A stretch of DNA of 46,705 bases from Nanobdellota archaeon (GTDB lineage: Archaea > Nanobdellota > Nanobdellia > Parvarchaeales > Parvarchaeaceae), in contig JAJZNK010000035.1 in NCBI GenBank assembly GCA_021811735.1, forward strand, positions 1-46,705, written 5' to 3'. The notes below the pieces were generated by a model, which saw nothing but the letters and a program-made list of their open reading frames with translations, had not been told where the DNA came from and made no database searches. Positions within the stretch are counted from its first letter, which is position 1; every line of letters starts with the position of its first letter. The position numbers were made by a program, and so were the translations under genes. Of the stretch, positions 1-8,578 are shown in pieces.

Positions 1-110
1 CGTTAAAAGAAAAGAAAACCTTTTCAAAAAAGTTTCGAAAAGCTATATCCTTTCTTACTCCTGATGAAAGCCGGCGAGAATTTAAAAATGCCATTAATAA
101 ATTAGTATGA
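1..110 (+). CDS. C-terminal end of an unidentified protein (partial)
   Basis: A reading frame is open from base 3 to a TGA at 108-110 and encodes about 35 lysine/arginine-rich residues ending in NAINKLV. The start lies outside the window. The composition looks like the basic C-terminus of a cytoplasmic protein, but no family can be named from this piece. It converges on the glycosyltransferase gene at 153-1076, with 42 bases between the stops, so it may belong to the same surface-glycan region. The other two forward frames contain early stops. A chance open frame of this length is possible. Confidence 0.45.
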   Translation, partial: LKEKKTFSKKFRKAISFLTPDESRREFKNAINKLV

Positions 111-152
111 CAGATAATCTATGTAAGAATAAATTAAATACTAAAATTTACC

Positions 153-1076
153 TTAAACTTTAATAAAGTAGTTCTTAGAGAATATTTTATAGTTGAGGTA
201 CGTACGGTTAGAGATATTCCTTAAATTCCTAATTTTTCCTACTCCTAGTGAATTTCCTCCATTTCCAACGTTTGTTACGGTTAAATCCATCTTGTATATA
301 CCGCTTAAATTACGAAGTACTAGATCTGTATCCTCCTCGCCATTAACAAAGGTTTCATCAAAAACCAAGTTTTTCATTTTAAGGAAATCAGAGTTGATTA
401 TTATGAAGTAAGAAGGCAGTATAAATTTAAAAACTTTCTTGAAAAAGAAACGATTTGAATTGTGTTTTCCACCAACTAAATAATTTAATTTCAGTCTCTT
501 TGATAGTCTACAAAAGAAAAAAACACGCATTATACCCAGATATTTTAATGATAAAAGAGAATAATAAATAAAAGAAAGTTTATTCGATTTGACCAAATAA
601 ACTTCATTTCTTTGAATCGAGTTATTAACTACCTGAACTGGAACAGCCAACTTTACTTTGTTTGGATCTAAGGCCAAAATTTTGGAACGGACAACACTAA
701 TTTTTTCTGTTTTTTGTATATCATCATTACTTAGTACCAACCATTTGGGTTTGTAATTTGATGCGTATTTTAAACCTAAGTTACAACTTCTTGCGTAGTT
801 GAAGAATGGGCCATTACTTTCTACAAACACTATCTGTAACCCTTTAAAAATTTTTTTGCAGTTATTTGCTAACTTACCATTATGATTGGCGGTCGGAATC
901 ACTACGACTATGTCTTTTTTTCCTTTCTGTTCAAATATTCGCATGGGAGCGCTTGGCCTATCTTTCATCCAACTTATTAATTGTTCTGCGTTGTCAAAAT
1001 GGTCATAAAACCGCATAACATCCTCTGGATTTTTGCTGGTAAAAAGCTTATTAAGTTCATCCAATTTCTCTGACAT
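153..1076 (-). CDS. GT2-like (GT-A fold) glycosyltransferase
   Basis: This 307-residue protein probably moves a sugar from a nucleotide donor onto a surface glycan. After a helical N-terminus (1-50) comes a Rossmann-type strand DIVVVIPT (55-62). An acidic NDD motif follows at 117-119, in the place of the metal-binding DXD of GT-A enzymes, and a GEEDTDL stretch at about 246-252 resembles the acceptor-side acidic motif of rhamnosyltransferase-type GT2 enzymes. No membrane anchor is evident, although residues 165-225 are rich in aromatic and basic residues. It is divergent from the dTDP-rhamnose operon, sharing a 44-base promoter region, which suggests but does not prove a rhamnose donor. The family call is by motif only; donor and acceptor are inferred. 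Confidence 0.65.
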   Translation of the reverse strand: MSEKLDELNKLFTSKNPEDVMRFYDHFDNAEQLISWMKDRPSAPMRIFEQKGKKDIVVVIPTANHNGKLANNCKKIFKGLQIVFVESNGPFFNYARSCNLGLKYASNYKPKWLVLSNDDIQKTEKISVVRSKILALDPNKVKLAVPVQVVNNSIQRNEVYLVKSNKLSFIYYSLLSLKYLGIMRVFFFCRLSKRLKLNYLVGGKHNSNRFFFKKVFKFILPSYFIIINSDFLKMKNLVFDETFVNGEEDTDLVLRNLSGIYKMDLTVTNVGNGGNSLGVGKIRNLRNISNRTYLNYKIFSKNYFIKV

Positions 1077-1085
1077 GGATTAAAA

Positions 1086-1117
1086 ATAGGTTATTTAACT
1101 ATTTAAATATAGGTTAT
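1086..1117. promoter_or_regulatory. Divergent promoter region with 9-bp direct repeat
   Basis: The 44 bases between the glycosyltransferase start (1076) and the rfbC start (1121) contain ATAGGTTAT twice in the same orientation, at 1086-1094 and 1109-1117. Two A+T boxes fit archaeal TATA elements: TTATTTAA (about 1091-1098) lies 27 bases before rfbC, and TATTTAAATA (1100-1109) lies about 28 bases before the glycosyltransferase on the other strand. Both mRNAs would be leaderless or nearly so. The repeats could bind a shared regulator; that is inference. Confidence 0.45.
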
Positions 1118-1120
1118 ATC

Positions 1121-1687
1121 ATGAGCTTCGAATTTAAAAAATTAGATATTCCAGAAGTCGTACTTATCACCCCAAAATCATTTCAAGATGTGAGAGGATT
1201 CTTTTTAGAGAGCTATAAAAAATCGGAGTTCTGCGCTAATGGAATAGCCGCTGAATTTAAACAGGACAACCACTCTAAATCATCAAAAAACGTTTTAAGA
1301 GGCTTACATTATCAACTAGATCCATATGCGCAAGGCAAAATTGTAAGAGTAATTACTGGAAAGGTGTTTGATGTTGCTGTAGACATCAGAGATGGATCGC
1401 CAACATTCGGAAAATGGGTATCTGCTGAACTATCTGAAGAGAATAAACAGATGCTTTGGATTCCTACGGGATTTGCGCACGGATTTCTTACATTGGAGGA
1501 CAACACAAACGTATTGTACAAGGCCACTGATGAGTATAATAAAGAAAGCGAAGGCGGGATTATATGGAATGACCCAGAGATAGAAATAAAGTGGCCCACC
1601 GATAAACCCATATTATCCGAAAAAGACCTAAAACACCCTTTATTAAAAGATGCAAAAACAAATTTTAAGTACCAGAGAAATGATTGA
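1121..1687 (+). CDS. rfbC: dTDP-4-dehydrorhamnose 3,5-epimerase
   Basis: RmlC/RfbC epimerises C3 and C5 of dTDP-4-dehydro-6-deoxyglucose, the third step of dTDP-L-rhamnose synthesis in the cytoplasm. The 188-residue length is normal for this cupin-fold family. Visible family motifs are FxDxRGFF (21-28), QDNHS (48-52), VLRGLHYQ with the catalytic His63, and the C-terminal NEY-like TDEYN (137-141) followed by GGIIWNDPEIEIKWP (145-159). It is first in a tight operon: its TGA at 1685-1687 lies 5 bases before the rfbB ATG. The gene uses many AAA and ATA codons, like its neighbours. Confidence 0.95.
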   Translation: MSFEFKKLDIPEVVLITPKSFQDVRGFFLESYKKSEFCANGIAAEFKQDNHSKSSKNVLRGLHYQLDPYAQGKIVRVITGKVFDVAVDIRDGSPTFGKWVSAELSEENKQMLWIPTGFAHGFLTLEDNTNVLYKATDEYNKESEGGIIWNDPEIEIKWPTDKPILSEKDLKHPLLKDAKTNFKYQRND

Positions 1688-1692
1688 TTTAT

Positions 1693-2658
1693 ATGAAAGT
1701 AATAGTTACTGGAGGAGCAGGGTTTATAGGTTCGAATTTTATAATCTATTGGCTTAAAAACTATCCTAATGATCAAGTTGTTAACATTGACAAGCTTACA
1801 TATGCTGCTGACCTAAGAAACTTAAAAGGAACAAATAAAAATTACAGATTCGTAAAAGGAGATATATCAGACAAAAAATTTGTTGAAAAAAACTTTAATG
1901 ACGCTGACATAATAGTAAACTTTGCCGCCGAATCTCATGTTGATAACTCTATAAAAAATTCAGAGAATTTTGTAAAATCTAATATAGTAGGAGTCCACAA
2001 TCTACTTGAAGTCGTGAGAATAAATAATACACGATTCCACCAAATCTCTACGGACGAAGTTTATGGGTCATTACCATTAAAATCCAGCAAAAAATTCAGA
2101 GAAGATTCTAGATATGATCCGAGAAATCCCTACTCTGCGACGAAAGCATCGGCAGACTTCCTAGTAAGAGCATACTATAATACGTATAGAATACCTGCCA
2201 CAATTTCAAACTGTAGCAATAACTACGGACCAAACCAGCATCCTGAGAAGCTTATACCCAAAACAATATTAAACGCTTATCTTGGCAATAAAATAGGAAT
2301 ATACGGAAACGGCAAACAAGTAAGAGATTGGATATATGTAGAGGACCATTGTTCAGCAATAGACAAAATAATAAAAAAGGGCAAAATTGGCGAAACATAT
2401 CTAATTGGAGAAAATGGGGAACAAACAAATATTGATTTAATCAAAAAAATATTGAAATTGATGGGAAAGCCAAACTCACTAATAGAGTTTACAAAAGACA
2501 GACCTGGGCACGATCAAAGATACGCAATAAATGCAAGTAAAATAAAAAAGCAGCTTGGGTGGAAACCAGGATTTACATTCAATGAAGGAATAGCGCTAAC
2601 GATAACACACTACTTAGAAAACAAGAATAAGTATCTACCAAAGGTCGCTCAGAGATGA
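1693..2658 (+). CDS. rfbB: dTDP-glucose 4,6-dehydratase
   Basis: RmlB/RfbB is an extended short-chain dehydrogenase that turns dTDP-glucose into dTDP-4-dehydro-6-deoxyglucose with bound NAD. The ATG at 1693 is preferred over a TTG at 1684 because MKVIVTGGAGFIG is the normal family N-terminus. The dinucleotide-binding loop GGAGFIG is at 7-13, the catalytic TDE at 120-122 and the Y147xxxK151 pair in PYSATKAS. Family stretches such as NYGPNQHPEKLIP and RPGHDQRYAI are also present. The 321 residues match full-length enzymes. It overlaps rfbD by 4 bases (ATGA), which indicates translational coupling. Confidence 0.96.
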   Translation: MKVIVTGGAGFIGSNFIIYWLKNYPNDQVVNIDKLTYAADLRNLKGTNKNYRFVKGDISDKKFVEKNFNDADIIVNFAAESHVDNSIKNSENFVKSNIVGVHNLLEVVRINNTRFHQISTDEVYGSLPLKSSKKFREDSRYDPRNPYSATKASADFLVRAYYNTYRIPATISNCSNNYGPNQHPEKLIPKTILNAYLGNKIGIYGNGKQVRDWIYVEDHCSAIDKIIKKGKIGETYLIGENGEQTNIDLIKKILKLMGKPNSLIEFTKDRPGHDQRYAINASKIKKQLGWKPGFTFNEGIALTITHYLENKNKYLPKVAQR

Positions 2659-3503
2659 AAACTTTGGTTATTGGTGGAAGTGGATTTGTAGGTTATTATA
2701 TAAAAAAATACTTCGACTGCCAGGGCACGTCATTAACAGGAAAAGAGGGTTGCCAAAAATTAGACATAACAAGTGAAAGAGATATAGGAGAATTTATAGG
2801 AAAAAATAGACCGGAATTGATAATTAACTCGGCTGCTATGGCAAATGTTGAACTATGTGAAAAAGAAAGTAATAAGTCTATGCTAGTAAATGGACAGGCC
2901 GTTGAATGGCTTGCTAGAAGCGCACAAGAAAACAATGCAAAATTCGTACAAATATCGACCGATTATGTTTTTGACGGTGAAAAGGGAGATTATAATGAGT
3001 TGGATAAACCTAATCCGATAAACCAGTATGGAAAAAGCAAATTAGTTGGGGAAGAAAACGCACTTAGGCACGATGCTATAGTGCTAAGAATAGAAATGCC
3101 TTATGGAATTAACTTTGCAAAGAACAAAAACACATTTTTTGAATCAGCACTAAATAATCTATCAAATGACAAGGAAGTAAACGCTGCTATAGACCAAATA
3201 ATATCACCAACATACGTTGAAGATGTGCCAAAAGCAATAGAAACGTTGATAACTAATAGTAGGACTGGAGTATTTCACCTAGCGTCAAAAGAAAAACTAA
3301 GCCGGTATGATTTTGTAACTCAAATAGCGAGAACTTTTGAATTAAATGCTGATTTAATAAAAAAAGTTAGCTTAGATGATTTTAAATTTGATGCAAAAAG
3401 ACCAAAAAAGACGAGTTTAAATACTGATAAAATATCAGAAATATTTACGATAGATAGTTTAAATAGAAACTTAAGTAAAATTAAAGATATGTATAAAACT
3501 TAG
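2655..3503 (+). CDS. rfbD: dTDP-4-dehydrorhamnose reductase
   Basis: RmlD/RfbD reduces the 4-keto group with NAD(P)H to give dTDP-L-rhamnose, the last step of the pathway. Seen in the 282 residues are the nucleotide loop GGSGFVG (7-13), the STDYVFDG motif (101-108) and the catalytic Y125xxxK129 in QYGKSK. This matches the usual length of 280-300. The start ATG overlaps the rfbB stop as ATGA. Its own stop overlaps the stop region of convergent rfbA by 4 bases (3500-3503), so the two genes share 3' ends with no room for a separate terminator. Confidence 0.93.
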   Translation: MKTLVIGGSGFVGYYIKKYFDCQGTSLTGKEGCQKLDITSERDIGEFIGKNRPELIINSAAMANVELCEKESNKSMLVNGQAVEWLARSAQENNAKFVQISTDYVFDGEKGDYNELDKPNPINQYGKSKLVGEENALRHDAIVLRIEMPYGINFAKNKNTFFESALNNLSNDKEVNAAIDQIISPTYVEDVPKAIETLITNSRTGVFHLASKEKLSRYDFVTQIARTFELNADLIKKVSLDDFKFDAKRPKKTSLNTDKISEIFTIDSLNRNLSKIKDMYKT

Positions 3504-4213
3504 CGATTGAGAAGTTCCTTTATGATATTAGAAGCAGTTATCAAACTATCAAATGTTCCCGCATCCAGCCACGGCTTATTCAAAAAAGCATGGACTAATT
3601 TCCCGTCTTGCAAATATAGATTATTAACGTCAGTTATCTCTAATTCTCCACGTTGAGAAGGCTTTAGTTTATGAATCTTGTCAAACACTGTAGAATCGTA
3701 CTGATATAACCCTGTTACAGCATATTTTGACTTTGGCACTTTGGGCTTTTCCTCGATTTTTATTATTTTATTGTTAGAATCGAACTCTGGGACTCCAAAT
3801 CTCTGAGGATCTGAAACTTCCTTTAGAAATATCTTTGCGCCAATAGTAAAGGATTTTATGGATTCTGATATATCATCCAATATAATATTGTCACCAAGTA
3901 TAACCGTTATATTATCATTGTTTACGAATGCCTCTGAAAGTGCCAGAGCTTGTGCAATCCCTCCTGCCTCATCTTGGAGTGCATAGTGAAAATTCGCTCC
4001 AAACTCTTTACCTGAACCCAAAAGACTTAAAAAATTACCGGCGTGTTCTTTTCCAGTTACAATAATTATATCAGTAATACCTGCCTTTGTAAGGGTCTCA
4101 ATAGGATAATATATCATAGGTTTGTTGTAAACTGGTAAAAGATGTTTATTTGTAACTTTTGTCAGAGGATATAACCTACTTCCAGTGCCACCGGCCAATA
4201 TTACACCTTTCAT
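3500..4213 (-). CDS. rfbA: Glucose-1-phosphate thymidylyltransferase (short form)
   Basis: RmlA/RfbA joins dTTP and glucose-1-phosphate to make dTDP-glucose, the first step of rhamnose synthesis. The N-terminal signature GGTGSRLYPLT is at 8-18, KPMIYYPIETL is at 31-41, and the metal-site GDN is at 107-109. At 237 residues it lacks the roughly 50-residue C-terminal helices of bacterial RmlA (about 290), like other short archaeal forms; the catalytic core is complete. It is on the opposite strand to rfbCBD and has its own TATA-like box (ATTTAAATAC on its strand) about 25 bases before the ATG, so it is transcribed independently. Confidence 0.93.
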   Translation of the reverse strand: MKGVILAGGTGSRLYPLTKVTNKHLLPVYNKPMIYYPIETLTKAGITDIIIVTGKEHAGNFLSLLGSGKEFGANFHYALQDEAGGIAQALALSEAFVNNDNITVILGDNIILDDISESIKSFTIGAKIFLKEVSDPQRFGVPEFDSNNKIIKIEEKPKVPKSKYAVTGLYQYDSTVFDKIHKLKPSQRGELEITDVNNLYLQDGKLVHAFLNKPWLDAGTFDSLITASNIIKELLNR

Positions 4214-4311
4214 TCTGAAATTAGATGAGTTGTATTTAAATAGTTGTAGAACTAACCAATTTTAGTTGATATCGAATCTAGGTAGCCAAAATACAAGTAT
4301 ATCACAATAAG

Positions 4312-5247
4312 ATGGAAACTCACTACAAATTCAAAAAAACTGTAAAACGCTTTCGACGCGTATTTCTAAGTAAGTTAAATAAACGTTACAGAATGGCACA
4401 TTTTCGTGCTACTCCTGTGATATTATATGGAAATAAAAAAATAGTATTTAATAAGACACAAAAAGATTCCGCTATGGCATTGTTAACCGTAGCTAATAAG
4501 TATATGATAGAACTGTCCGATAAAAAACTCACTTATACAACGTGGAAAGTTGAACCAGATAAAGACACCTTCACAGTTCCGAGTAAAATAAGATTTTCGC
4601 TGAATTCTTTAGACCCGATGATTTTTGCGGAAACTTTTATTTATGACATTCATTTTATTGAGCATAATTTGAAGAATAAAATTGTAGTTGAAGGAGGGGC
4701 ATTTGTCGGAGATACTGCATTGTATTATGCAAATAAAGGAGCAAGGGTTTATACTTTCGAACCAAACTCTGTAAATTTCACAAAACTAAAAAATAATATA
4801 AAGCTAAATTCGGTTCTATCAGAAAGAATAACTCCCATAAATGCTGCTATGGGAAAAAATGGTAAACTAAAATTTGAAATAGAAGGATCTGGTGGATCAA
4901 AATCATTGGATGATACAAAAATTCGCAGCAATAAGAACAATTGGGTGGAAACCGAAAGTTATTCTATTGATAAGATTCTATCGGAATACAACATTAAAAA
5001 ACCTTACTTATTACATTTAGATATAAAAGGACAGGAAGAAGAGATAATAAAACAAAAAGGCATAACGAAATTTAAGAGAATACGACTAGAGTATTCGTTT
5101 TATTTGTGGAAGAACAAAGATGTGGCGAATTTGAATTATCTGATTGACAAATTACAAGCGGCTGGATATACTAAAATTAGAATTTTTAAACATAATAATT
5201 TAGAAATTCCACTTGAGATTCACGGAACTATTGACGCTTCCAAGTGA
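4312..5247 (+). CDS. FkbM-family methyltransferase
   Basis: This 311-residue protein has the FkbM pattern of SAM-dependent methyltransferases, which often O-methylate sugars of surface glycans. After a basic N-terminal region (1-35) and a variable domain, the SAM-binding loop VVEGGAFVGDTALY lies at 125-138, the acidic end of strand 2 (YTFEPN) at 147-152, and the family stretch LLHLDIKGQEEE in the last third. No signal peptide or membrane helix is seen. It follows the rhamnose genes, which suggests methylation of the same glycan; the substrate is inferred. It is transcribed divergently from rfbA. Confidence 0.8.
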   Translation: METHYKFKKTVKRFRRVFLSKLNKRYRMAHFRATPVILYGNKKIVFNKTQKDSAMALLTVANKYMIELSDKKLTYTTWKVEPDKDTFTVPSKIRFSLNSLDPMIFAETFIYDIHFIEHNLKNKIVVEGGAFVGDTALYYANKGARVYTFEPNSVNFTKLKNNIKLNSVLSERITPINAAMGKNGKLKFEIEGSGGSKSLDDTKIRSNKNNWVETESYSIDKILSEYNIKKPYLLHLDIKGQEEEIIKQKGITKFKRIRLEYSFYLWKNKDVANLNYLIDKLQAAGYTKIRIFKHNNLEIPLEIHGTIDASK

Positions 5248-5473
5248 GATAATTTTGTTTTGTAGACACTTTTAAACTATCACTAATGTAATACTACCTA
5301 ATCGAATATCATTGAGATTTATTTGTTCTTGAGTGGATTGAGATATCTTATATACTCATTAAACTCTGACGTAGATTGGCTAACCAAACTAGTTATAGGA
5401 TGTAGTATTAATCTTCAACTCAAAAGTAGAGTCTATTTTTTTACAGTAAATATATCTCAGAAAATTATAAATG

Positions 5474-6880
5474 TTAACTTTCGAGGTATTTTTTCGCTAT
5501 GACATAACCTTTTTTCAGATCCGCTATGAAATATCCATTTTCTTTTATTTTGTCTCTTAGAATATCCGCTTCCGTGAATTTTTTACTTTCTCTGAACTTC
5601 TCTCTTTCATCAGCCATCTGGGTTATCTCCCTTGGTATTTCGTAATCCTTGTAGACTCCGAGGAAACTTTGCATTTTATCGATTCCACCCTTTAAAACTT
5701 TGTATTCGCTGCTATCTATCCTTCCTTTCTCAACCCTTGAATCCGAAAGATCCAGCAGCGCAAAAAATGCCACCAATGCCGAATGTGTATTGAAGTCGTT
5801 GTTTACTGCGGCTTTAAACTCCTCAATAAGCCTTTTCACAGTTTCATTTACCTGTTGCTTTGAAAGTTCATTGTCTTTTTCCGTATATCTCTCGGTCTTC
5901 TCGAGAGATTTCATTGACAAGTCTATCTTTTTAAGCAGGCCCTCGTATTTCTTCAGATTATCGAAAGTGAAATCCAGTCTGTTCCTGTAATTGTTGTCCA
6001 GCACCATTAATCTGAACGACAGCGGATCGAAGCCTCTGCCCTCCAAGTCTTTCAGTGTGTAGAAGTTGCCTAGTGATTTTGACATCTTCTGATTGTTCAC
6101 GAGCAGATGCTCGCAGTGTACCCAGTAATTTACGAATTTCTCTCCTGTGTACGCTTCCGACTGGGCTATCTCGTTCTCATGATGTGGGAACATCAGGTCG
6201 ACTCCCCCGCAGTGGACGTCTATAGTCTTTGCAAGGTGCTTTATCGCCATGGCCGAGCATTCTATGTGCCAGCCGGGCCGTCCCTTCTTTAGTTCTCCAT
6301 CCCAGTAAACCTCTCCATCTTTGGCGTCCCAGTATTTCCATAAAGCGAAATCGGTGGCGCTTTCCTTGTCATATTCATCGCCCTTTATCCTAGAATATTT
6401 CCCGTCAACGGTCATTCCTGACAGCCTGCCGTAGGCTTCGAACGCTGAGACTTTGTAGTATATCCCATCATCGGCTTCGTAGGCGTATCCGGTCTTCAGC
6501 AGCTTCTTTATGATAAGCTGCATCTTGTCGATGTTCTCCGTCGCCTTCGTGAACTTGATGTTCTTTTCGACGTTCAGCTTTTCCAGGTCATCCATGAAAT
6601 ATTTCGTGTAAATGTCAGTGTACTCCTTCAAAGACATCCTGCGTTCTGCCGCACTTTTTATCGTCTTGTCATCCACGTCGGTTATGTTCATTACCTGCTT
6701 TACCTTGTAACCATCCAATTCAAAAGCCCTTTTGACTATATCATAAAATATGAACGTTCTCAGATTGCCTATATGCGCATAGTTGTAGACCGTGGGGCCG
6801 CACGTATACATCGTGACCGTTCCCTCTTTCAAAGCCTTGAATTTTTCCTTTTTCCTTGAAAGCGTATTGAAAAGCTCCAT
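5474..6880 (-). CDS. cysS: Cysteinyl-tRNA synthetase
   Basis: CysRS, a class I synthetase, charges tRNA-Cys with cysteine. The 468 residues match a standard enzyme. Visible are HIGN (36-39), KMSKS (265-269) and the zinc ligands C27, C208, H233 and E237, each one residue before the E. coli positions. The C-terminal third is the usual helical DALR-type and anticodon-binding part. It stands alone, with 226 bases downstream and 350 upstream without a clear gene. Its cognate tRNA-Cys gene lies 11 kb away at 17825-17934. DNA composition is closer to the general window than to the A+T-rich glycan block. Confidence 0.97.
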   Translation of the reverse strand: MELFNTLSRKKEKFKALKEGTVTMYTCGPTVYNYAHIGNLRTFIFYDIVKRAFELDGYKVKQVMNITDVDDKTIKSAAERRMSLKEYTDIYTKYFMDDLEKLNVEKNIKFTKATENIDKMQLIIKKLLKTGYAYEADDGIYYKVSAFEAYGRLSGMTVDGKYSRIKGDEYDKESATDFALWKYWDAKDGEVYWDGELKKGRPGWHIECSAMAIKHLAKTIDVHCGGVDLMFPHHENEIAQSEAYTGEKFVNYWVHCEHLLVNNQKMSKSLGNFYTLKDLEGRGFDPLSFRLMVLDNNYRNRLDFTFDNLKKYEGLLKKIDLSMKSLEKTERYTEKDNELSKQQVNETVKRLIEEFKAAVNNDFNTHSALVAFFALLDLSDSRVEKGRIDSSEYKVLKGGIDKMQSFLGVYKDYEIPREITQMADEREKFRESKKFTEADILRDKIKENGYFIADLKKGYVIAKKYLES

Positions 6881-7230
6881 ATAAAGGATAGTTTGCCGAG
6901 GGTTATAAGCATTAAATTAGAATGTGTGATATGGATGTAAAAGCGTACGACACCGCAATCTATTCCGCATCTGGAGAAGATTAACCAAGCGTACTAAAAC
7001 CAAGACATCTATACGTTTTATCCCTATAAGAAACAAAATGCTTACATTTTATTCACCATTGTAACATCTGTAATACGACTGCTGATAATCCTTGCCAGCC
7101 TGTTAATCGTTGAGAGACATGTTACGATATGCTGGGGAAAATTCGCAAAAACCAGAGAAAATGTTGATTGATGTGCAGCACCCGAAAATTTAATTTGGCG
7201 TTTTATGGGAGAATTTAGACATGCAAAAGA
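6881..7230. other. Intergenic region with a possible membrane-protein remnant
   Basis: No complete gene is seen. On the + strand a frame without a start codon is open from 6998 to a TGA at 7169-7171. It encodes about 57 residues with one clear hydrophobic stretch (ILFTIVTSVIRLLIILASLL) followed by a basic tail. A short ATG frame at about 6932 (MDVKAYDTAIYSASGED) runs into a stop and then continues in the same frame with coherent sequence. This looks like decayed coding DNA of unknown origin, but chance cannot be excluded. Confidence 0.3.
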
Positions 7231-8556
7231 TTATTTAACATCTAGAAGCCACTTCCACAAAGGAATGAATTTAATTTTTTTATCTTGGATTTTTTCCTCG
7301 TTTTCATAGTCCCAAGTTATGATTAAAAGATTGTTACAATGTATATCTTCAGATGCATTTATTATGCCGGAAATTTCTCTGAGCATTATTTCGTCTCTTG
7401 AGGATGCATAAGTAACCTGTATAAGAGTTGTTACAGCCGGTCCGCTTCTTAATACAAAATCTACTTCACTTTCCTGATTACTCCAATAAAAAATTTCCAA
7501 CAAAGGGTCATAAGTTCGTTTTTCTCTTAATTTTATAAACACTGTATTTTCCATCATGATCCCAAGATCATCAGACATGTAGAATCCCGCTGCCATTCTT
7601 AAACCATTGTCTACGATGTATCCCTTACTTGGATTTCGTAGCTGTTCCTTTAATGAACGTGAAAATTTTGGAATCAAAAAAAGAAGCATCACGTCTTCAA
7701 GCATTCTTATATAATTTATTGCCGTCCTTTTCGTGATTCCCTGTTTTTGTTTATGCATTTTATACACATTTGAAATAGAAAGGAGTTTTGTCATATTTGA
7801 CAAAGAGTACCTTATAAGCTCTTTTATTAGCGGTTTATTACGGACAGAAAACCTTTCGAATATGTCTCTTACAAGTAAAGTATTTAGGTATTCTTGAAGA
7901 AGCCTTATACGCGTTATATCGGTCTTCTCCAAAACCACTCGCGGAAACCCTCCGAACTTCATGTAGTCCTTAAGTAAAGCTTTTATCTTAAACCGCAGTG
8001 CGGTGTACTGAAAATTCCTATCAAGTTTTATATTATTTACAAGTAAAATCTCTTCGAAAGAAAAGGGGAGCATTTCATAACTTAATGTCCTTCCTCTGAG
8101 CGATGAAGCTATCTCCTTGCTTAGTAACTTGGAACTTGAACCAGTTAGGAATATTCTTACCTTTTCCCTATCGTATATCCTCCTGATAGCTATTTCCCAA
8201 TGGTCTATATTCTGTACCTCGTCAAAAAACAAGTAAACTGTATTTTCCTTATTTTCGGGATAAAGTTCATAATATGCTTCCAATAACTGTTCGAAATCTG
8301 ACAGCTGAAACGGCATAAGTCGTTCGTCTTCAAAACTTACGTAAAGAATACGATCTTTTTTTATTTTCTCTTTAGTTATAAGTTCTTCAATCAATTGATA
8401 GAAGTAGTATGTTTTACCACTCTGCCTGGGACCGTATACAGATATTATACTCCTACTGTTCAAATCTACATGAATTATCTTTCGATTTATAATGTCCTTT
8501 GGTAGTTCGCTTTCTTGAAATTCGTTTATTACTAGCTTTGCTTTTTCTTTTTCCAT
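7231..8556 (-). CDS. AAA_14/DUF4143 ATPase
   Basis: This is a 441-residue protein of the archaeal/bacterial AAA_14-DUF4143 family: P-loop ATPases with a C-terminal nuclease-like domain, often found in mobile or defence-like regions, with no settled function. Walker A GPRQSGKT is at 42-49, Walker B VYLFFDE at 107-113, and a sensor/arginine region GSSSKLL...SLRGR at about 147-164. A winged-helix region follows, and then DUF4143 with YWSNQESEVDFVL near residue 370. In that last motif the usual lysine of a PD-(D/E)xK core is replaced (IQVTYA), so nuclease activity is doubtful. An 8-bp inverted repeat directly precedes the start codon, suggesting self-repression. Confidence 0.85.
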   Translation of the reverse strand: MEKEKAKLVINEFQESELPKDIINRKIIHVDLNSRSIISVYGPRQSGKTYYFYQLIEELITKEKIKKDRILYVSFEDERLMPFQLSDFEQLLEAYYELYPENKENTVYLFFDEVQNIDHWEIAIRRIYDREKVRIFLTGSSSKLLSKEIASSLRGRTLSYEMLPFSFEEILLVNNIKLDRNFQYTALRFKIKALLKDYMKFGGFPRVVLEKTDITRIRLLQEYLNTLLVRDIFERFSVRNKPLIKELIRYSLSNMTKLLSISNVYKMHKQKQGITKRTAINYIRMLEDVMLLFLIPKFSRSLKEQLRNPSKGYIVDNGLRMAAGFYMSDDLGIMMENTVFIKLREKRTYDPLLEIFYWSNQESEVDFVLRSGPAVTTLIQVTYASSRDEIMLREISGIINASEDIHCNNLLIITWDYENEEKIQDKKIKFIPLWKWLLDVK

Positions 8557-8578
8557 ATGGTATCATATAAGATACCAT
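8557..8578. promoter_or_regulatory. Perfect 8-bp inverted repeat at the ATPase start
   Basis: ATGGTATC (8557-8564) and GATACCAT (8571-8578) form a perfect inverted repeat around a 6-base A+T spacer, touching the ATG at 8556. On the gene's strand a TATA-like TATTTATTA lies about 29 bases before the ATG, so the palindrome covers the likely transcription start. That is a typical position for an archaeal repressor operator. The binding protein is unknown. Confidence 0.5.

Noticed and set aside
193-411. Forward 72-codon frame inside the glycosyltransferase gene
   Set aside because: It lies antisense to a protein with clear motifs and has no promoter or family signal.
1312-1776. Reverse 154-codon frame over rfbC and the start of rfbB
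   Set aside because: Antisense shadow of two well-supported genes; its sequence is Ser-rich and unstructured.
5248-5473. Gap between the FkbM gene and cysS examined for small RNA or a gene
   Set aside because: A+T-rich with no open frame of note, no tRNA-like fold and no strong hairpin.
7231-8556. AAA/DUF4143 ATPase considered as part of a defence system
   Set aside because: It stands alone with no neighbouring effector, and its nuclease-like motif lacks the usual lysine, so a defence role is not supported.
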